From the IMG/VR virus record IMGVR_UViG_3300044637_000275, positions 1 to 30,222 of that record: a stretch of DNA of 30,222 nucleotides. The stretch is one strand, 5' to 3'. Made by a program: the position numbers and the translations under genes. Positions within the stretch are counted from its first letter, which is position 1; the number at the start of each line of letters is the position of its first letter. This DNA is from a virus. A model generated the notes under the pieces. The model had not been told where the DNA came from and did no database searches. It saw nothing but the letters and a program-made list of their open reading frames with translations. Below, in pieces: positions 27,655-30,222 of this stretch.

Positions 27655-28004
27655 GATTTGAAAACCCAACAAAATGGGAACTCTTCCTTGATGGATTTCG
27701 TAATGTCCTGTATATTCTTGACTGTTATGATGACGGTGATGAATGGGGTTATGGTGAGTTCTGGGAGAGTTTGAGTATTGGATGGTATCGAGAATACATC
27801 TATCCTTATGATGACCCATACAATCTAACCATCAGTCCAGAACGCAGGTTGAGATTAGCACAAGAACCTGAGAGAATTACTTTGTCTGCAGAAGCATATG
27901 ATGAACTTGTGCGACGAATCAATGAACCACAAGACCCTGCTGTGGTGGAAAGAATTAAAGAACTTATGAATCGTAAAGCACCTTGGGATGAAACAAATGA
28001 CTGA
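27651..28004 (+). CDS. Hypothetical protein with DUF1778-like C-terminal segment
   Basis: 117 residues, coupled to its neighbour by ATGA. An aromatic N-terminal half (WELFLDGFRNVLYILDCYDD, then IGWYREYIYPYDDPYN) and a helical end ERITLSAEAYDELVRRINEP. The latter resembles the ribbon-helix pattern of DUF1778 antitoxin-like proteins, but no toxin gene is adjacent. The resemblance is weak. Confidence 0.55.
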   Translation: MRFENPTKWELFLDGFRNVLYILDCYDDGDEWGYGEFWESLSIGWYREYIYPYDDPYNLTISPERRLRLAQEPERITLSAEAYDELVRRINEPQDPAVVERIKELMNRKAPWDETND

Positions 28005-28722
28005 ATTTCAACCAACTCCCCAGACACCAGAGCAAGTGGATACTGGTCTCCGTGATGCCTTTAGACAAGCAATCAAAGATGGTGTGATGGATGCTACTCC
28101 TTATTTTAAACAAATGACTTTCAAATCTGATATTGAAAAAACAGAAGCAGAAATCAAAGTGCTTCAAAAGAAACTGGAACTCCTCAAAGAGATTGAAACA
28201 CATAAATCTCAACCACCAAGAATGAACCTTCAATATACTGTTAAGGGTGAGGTTGTCTCTTATAATGATGAGGTTTATTATCGTCTTGACTTTTCTGGTA
28301 TGAACCACAATTGGTATAAGAAAAAAACTGATAATGGTGTGATTTTGGTAAAAATTACTGATGGTGAAACTCATCGTTTGCTTGAAGGTGTGTGGTTCAA
28401 CGATGTGAAGAAGGGGAAGTATGATGATGTAGTTGATGAACCTTATAGGAATGTGAGAGCATATTGGGATGAGAAAGATAATCCAAAACCGATGGATGAG
28501 GTTGTGAATAGGTTAATTAAAAAACACCAAGCACAAAAACTTTTTAATAGATTGGTAGATGAACTTGGTTATGATTTTGATGCCTGTAATGATATTGTAG
28601 ATTTGGTAGAAGATTGGCTTCCAAAGTATCAATCTGCTGCTGGTTCACAGAATGTAGATACCGAACTACTTGTTGATGGATTTAATCATTGTCTCAATAA
28701 AATGAAGGAGAAACTACGATGA
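27997..28722 (+). CDS. Hypothetical protein with coiled coil
   Basis: 241 residues from ATG 27997 (ATG 27988 is also in frame). FRQAIKDGVMDATPYFKQMT, then a coiled coil (KTEAEIKVLQKKLELLKEIE), then a beta-rich middle (GEVVSYNDEVYYRLDFSGM) and a helical end. It is the largest protein in this right-hand cluster. Not recognised. Confidence 0.6.
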   Translation: MTEFQPTPQTPEQVDTGLRDAFRQAIKDGVMDATPYFKQMTFKSDIEKTEAEIKVLQKKLELLKEIETHKSQPPRMNLQYTVKGEVVSYNDEVYYRLDFSGMNHNWYKKKTDNGVILVKITDGETHRLLEGVWFNDVKKGKYDDVVDEPYRNVRAYWDEKDNPKPMDEVVNRLIKKHQAQKLFNRLVDELGYDFDACNDIVDLVEDWLPKYQSAAGSQNVDTELLVDGFNHCLNKMKEKLR

Positions 28723-28853
28723 ACGATGATATGCCGTGGGTTAATCTCACTCAAGAAGAAATAGAAGAACTCCGCAAACAAAAACACGAATTGACTGAAT
28801 ACGGCAAAGAGAAGTTGAAAGAACTTATGGAGAAAAGAAATGAAACTCTTTGA
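28719..28853 (+). CDS. Very small charged helical protein
   Basis: 44 residues from ATG 28719 (ATGA overlap): MNDDMPWVNLTQEEIEELRK, ending MEKRNETL. It overlaps the next gene by 14 nt. The coupling pattern supports it. Function unknown. Confidence 0.5.
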   Translation: MNDDMPWVNLTQEEIEELRKQKHELTEYGKEKLKELMEKRNETL

Positions 28854-29079
28854 TTATCGCAAAAAAGAAGACTATGGTGTAGAGCATATATTTACTCTTC
28901 TCAAAGGTAAAAGACGTTCATTTTTACAACTTAGTCTTGATTGGAGTGAATATCCTGGAAATCCTTATCTTCAAATTGGAATTGGAAACAATCGTGTGAT
29001 TGATATTCTCTTCTGGTTCTGGAAGTTTGGATTTGCCTTTGAACTTCTTGGTATTACCTGGGGTAGTTGGGATGAGTAG
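28840..29079 (+). CDS. Small hypothetical protein, MKLF family copy 1
   Basis: 79 residues beginning MKLFDYRKKEDYGVEHIFTL. A hydrophobic, Trp-rich stretch (VIDILFWFWKFGFAFELLGI) may be a membrane-associated segment. The first residues resemble the gene at 30089 (MKLFQYDKK), suggesting paralogues either side of a duplicated promoter. Confidence 0.55.
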   Translation: MKLFDYRKKEDYGVEHIFTLLKGKRRSFLQLSLDWSEYPGNPYLQIGIGNNRVIDILFWFWKFGFAFELLGITWGSWDE

Positions 29080-29257
29080 ATTTCAAGAAAACCCAGACGA
29101 AATTGTGTTGCAAGACATTCAAATGTTTCATCTGGAAAGTATGAATGAAAGAACTCTTTGGATTGGAGTTTATACTGAGGATGATAAAATCTACCACTTG
29201 AATATTTCTGCGGATGGTGATAAACTGAAATACTATTGGAGTAAGGAGACACCTTAA
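29072..29257 (+). CDS. Small hypothetical protein
   Basis: 61 residues from ATG 29072, overlapping the previous gene by 8 nt (a longer frame from 29000 is a shadow). IVLQDIQMFHLESMNERTLW, then YTEDDKIYHLNISADGDKLK. Beta-rich. Function unknown. Confidence 0.55.
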   Translation: MSRFQENPDEIVLQDIQMFHLESMNERTLWIGVYTEDDKIYHLNISADGDKLKYYWSKETP

Positions 29258-29276
29258 GAACTGGCACAAGACCTCA

Positions 29277-29303
29277 CCACAGACCCTGTGGATGCCCTAT
29301 AAT
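29277..29303 (+). promoter_or_regulatory. Hairpin plus TATAAT promoter, module copy 1
   Basis: CCACAG, ACC, CTGTGG (29277-29291), then TATAATACTCTCATACA (29298-29314). The 17-nt segment recurs exactly at 30060-30076, and neighbouring sequence (AAGAACTGGnACA) is shared as well. ATG 29325 follows. Confidence 0.55.
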
Positions 29304-29324
29304 ACTCTCATACATAACAAACCA

Positions 29325-29519
29325 ATGACCTACGACCAACTCTACGAGCACATCATTCATTATGTTTCTCAACCACTGGATGATAAACGTAAAGCATGTC
29401 TGATTCTTGGTGCTGTGATGGAGTTCAATCTTGATTGTCTTGATGAAGGTATAGACCCACGCACACTTGATATGACTGGTTTTGTGAATGGGAAACTTGA
29501 TGAACTGGAGGGCAAATGA
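29325..29519 (+). CDS. Small hypothetical protein
   Basis: 64 residues from ATG 29325; the open frame from 29292 would start inside the -10 region, so is rejected. MTYDQLYEHIIHYVSQPLDD, then RKACLILGAVMEFNLDCLDE. Helical, first gene of a three-gene operon. Function unknown. Confidence 0.6.
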   Translation: MTYDQLYEHIIHYVSQPLDDKRKACLILGAVMEFNLDCLDEGIDPRTLDMTGFVNGKLDELEGK

Positions 29520-29770
29520 GGTTTCGTGATATTGAGTTCCGTTGGAGCAAAGTCAACAACAAGTATGAACTCGTCAAGTGGTATACTCACGACTCTGGTG
29601 ATAGTTGTTATGTCGTTGCCTTCTTCAATAAAACCACAGAAGGTTATGATATGGAAACCATCGGGAATAGGTTCTTTGAGGACAAGGATGCTTGGGTTGT
29701 TGGTAAGTATGGTCTAGAGTTTCTAAATGAAATCTTTGAGATTGAAAGGATTGAAGAGGAACTGAAATGA
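29516..29770 (+). CDS. Small hypothetical protein
   Basis: 84 residues, ATGA-coupled on both sides. MRFRDIEFRWSKVNNKYELV, then YVVAFFNKTTEGYDMETIGN, then an acidic helix. A compact alpha/beta domain is likely. Not recognised. Confidence 0.6.
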   Translation: MRFRDIEFRWSKVNNKYELVKWYTHDSGDSCYVVAFFNKTTEGYDMETIGNRFFEDKDAWVVGKYGLEFLNEIFEIERIEEELK

Positions 29771-30018
29771 ATAAGGACGAATATTACGACTGGATTGCTG
29801 AAAATGACACTTATCCAGAACATTCTCATAAGTGGATAGTGGGTCTTTATACTCCTGATGGTGGTAGATTTGATATGCTACACAGATACTTTGGAACATT
29901 TGATACAAGAGAAGAAGCAAAGGTATTCGCAGCAGATTATAAGGACAAATACACAAAACCAGGATTTATTTCCAGAACCAAAATCTTCCCACTCTGTGAG
30001 GTAGTAAAGGACACTTGA
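29767..30018 (+). CDS. Small hypothetical protein
   Basis: 83 residues, ATGA-coupled: MNKDEYYDWIAENDTYPEHS, then WIVGLYTPDGGRFDMLHRYF and FGTFDTREEAKVFAADYKDK, which suggests a small double-psi or SPOR-like alpha/beta unit. Function unknown. A terminator follows. Confidence 0.6.
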   Translation: MNKDEYYDWIAENDTYPEHSHKWIVGLYTPDGGRFDMLHRYFGTFDTREEAKVFAADYKDKYTKPGFISRTKIFPLCEVVKDT

Positions 30019-30030
30019 AGAACTGGAACA

Positions 30031-30055
30031 GGGCATCTCCACAGGTGCCCTTTTT
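30031..30055 (+). terminator. Rho-independent terminator
   Basis: GGGCATCT and AGGTGCCC (8 bp, one T-G pair) with a CCAC loop, then five T. Confidence 0.85.
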
Positions 30056-30059
30056 GCCT

Positions 30060-30076
30060 TATAATACTCTCATACA
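30060..30076 (+). promoter_or_regulatory. TATAAT promoter, module copy 2
   Basis: TATAATACTCTCATACA, identical to 29298-29314, four bases after the terminator T-run. No -35 is visible. ATG 30089 follows. Confidence 0.55.
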
Positions 30077-30088
30077 CACAGACACCTG

Positions 30089-30222
30089 ATGAAACTCTTT
30101 CAATACGATAAAAAAGTATGGGATGATGGTGATACTGACTACACTTGGCAGTTTGGTATCTTCAACAATCGTTCATTACTCTGGGTTCATTATGAAAATC
30201 CCAGTCGTTTAGTTTTTATTGA
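30089..30222 (+). CDS. Hypothetical protein, MKLF family copy 2 (partial)
   Basis: 44 codons from ATG 30089 run off the right edge. MKLFQYDKKVWDDGDTDYTW, then FGIFNNRSLLWVHYENPSRL. The first residues resemble the gene at 28840. Function unknown. Confidence 0.5.
   Translation, partial: MKLFQYDKKVWDDGDTDYTWQFGIFNNRSLLWVHYENPSRLVFI

Noticed and set aside
27651-28004. Toxin-antitoxin pair based on a DUF1778-like end
   Set aside because: No neighbouring acetyltransferase or other toxin, and the similarity is short.

Overview
The window looks like the genome of a marine T4-like myovirus (cyanomyovirus) infecting Synechococcus or Prochlorococcus. The evidence is a plant-type [2Fe-2S] ferredoxin gene, a CobS-like AAA+ ATPase beside a CobT/VWA-like partner, T4-type late promoters (NATAAATA), T4-type capsid-targeting leaders, a run of tRNAs, and an RNA whose encoded peptide resembles the tmRNA tag of marine cyanobacteria. 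The DNA is AT-rich and every gene I accept is on the + strand. Many small genes overlap by 4 nt (ATGA), as in phage operons.

Layout. (1) 1-7873 is a virion and surface-glycan module: the end of a probable oxygenase, a sulfotransferase, two large paralogous 12-repeat kelch-like proteins, a glycosyltransferase fused to an unrelated C-terminal domain, a 2OG-Fe(II) oxygenase and a protein with an acidic DxDxDG C-terminus. (2) 7930-8059 is a promoter-to-terminator unit with no ORF, which I read as a small RNA. (3) 8094-11489 holds the CobT-like and CobS-like pair. (4) 11537-17565 is a dense run of small early-type genes with a tRNA-Arg and a ferredoxin. (5) 13782-13958 and 17588-20568 hold late-promoter genes whose products carry T4 internal-protein-like leaders; they are candidate capsid-packaged, co-injected proteins, one with an HNH-like nuclease motif. 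(6) 20647-21348 holds two small genes behind strong promoters. (7) 21401-25420 is an RNA island: an HNH gene running into tRNA-Met, tRNA-Leu, a Dam methylase with an unknown partner, tRNAs Ser, Thr, Gly, Val and Pro, a degenerate Asn-like cloverleaf, tRNA-Ala, a second HNH gene, then a permuted two-piece tmRNA. Different perfect hairpins separate most of these RNAs. (8) 25509-30222 is another run of small hypothetical genes.

The most notable item is the phage-borne tmRNA at 25176-25420. It has the permuted (acceptor piece first) architecture of marine picocyanobacteria, a G3-U70 acceptor pair, and a tag VNNIVAFSRQTVSV that keeps the cyanobacterial core but has lost the Ala-Ala degradation end. 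Other leads are the small RNA at 7965-8059, the capsid-targeting-leader family, the 6+6 blade organisation of the kelch-like proteins, a palindrome shared by three promoters, and the unusual T-loops of both the tmRNA and the Asn-like RNA.

No database search was possible. Family names rest on motifs read by eye, and most small genes are reported as unrecognised.
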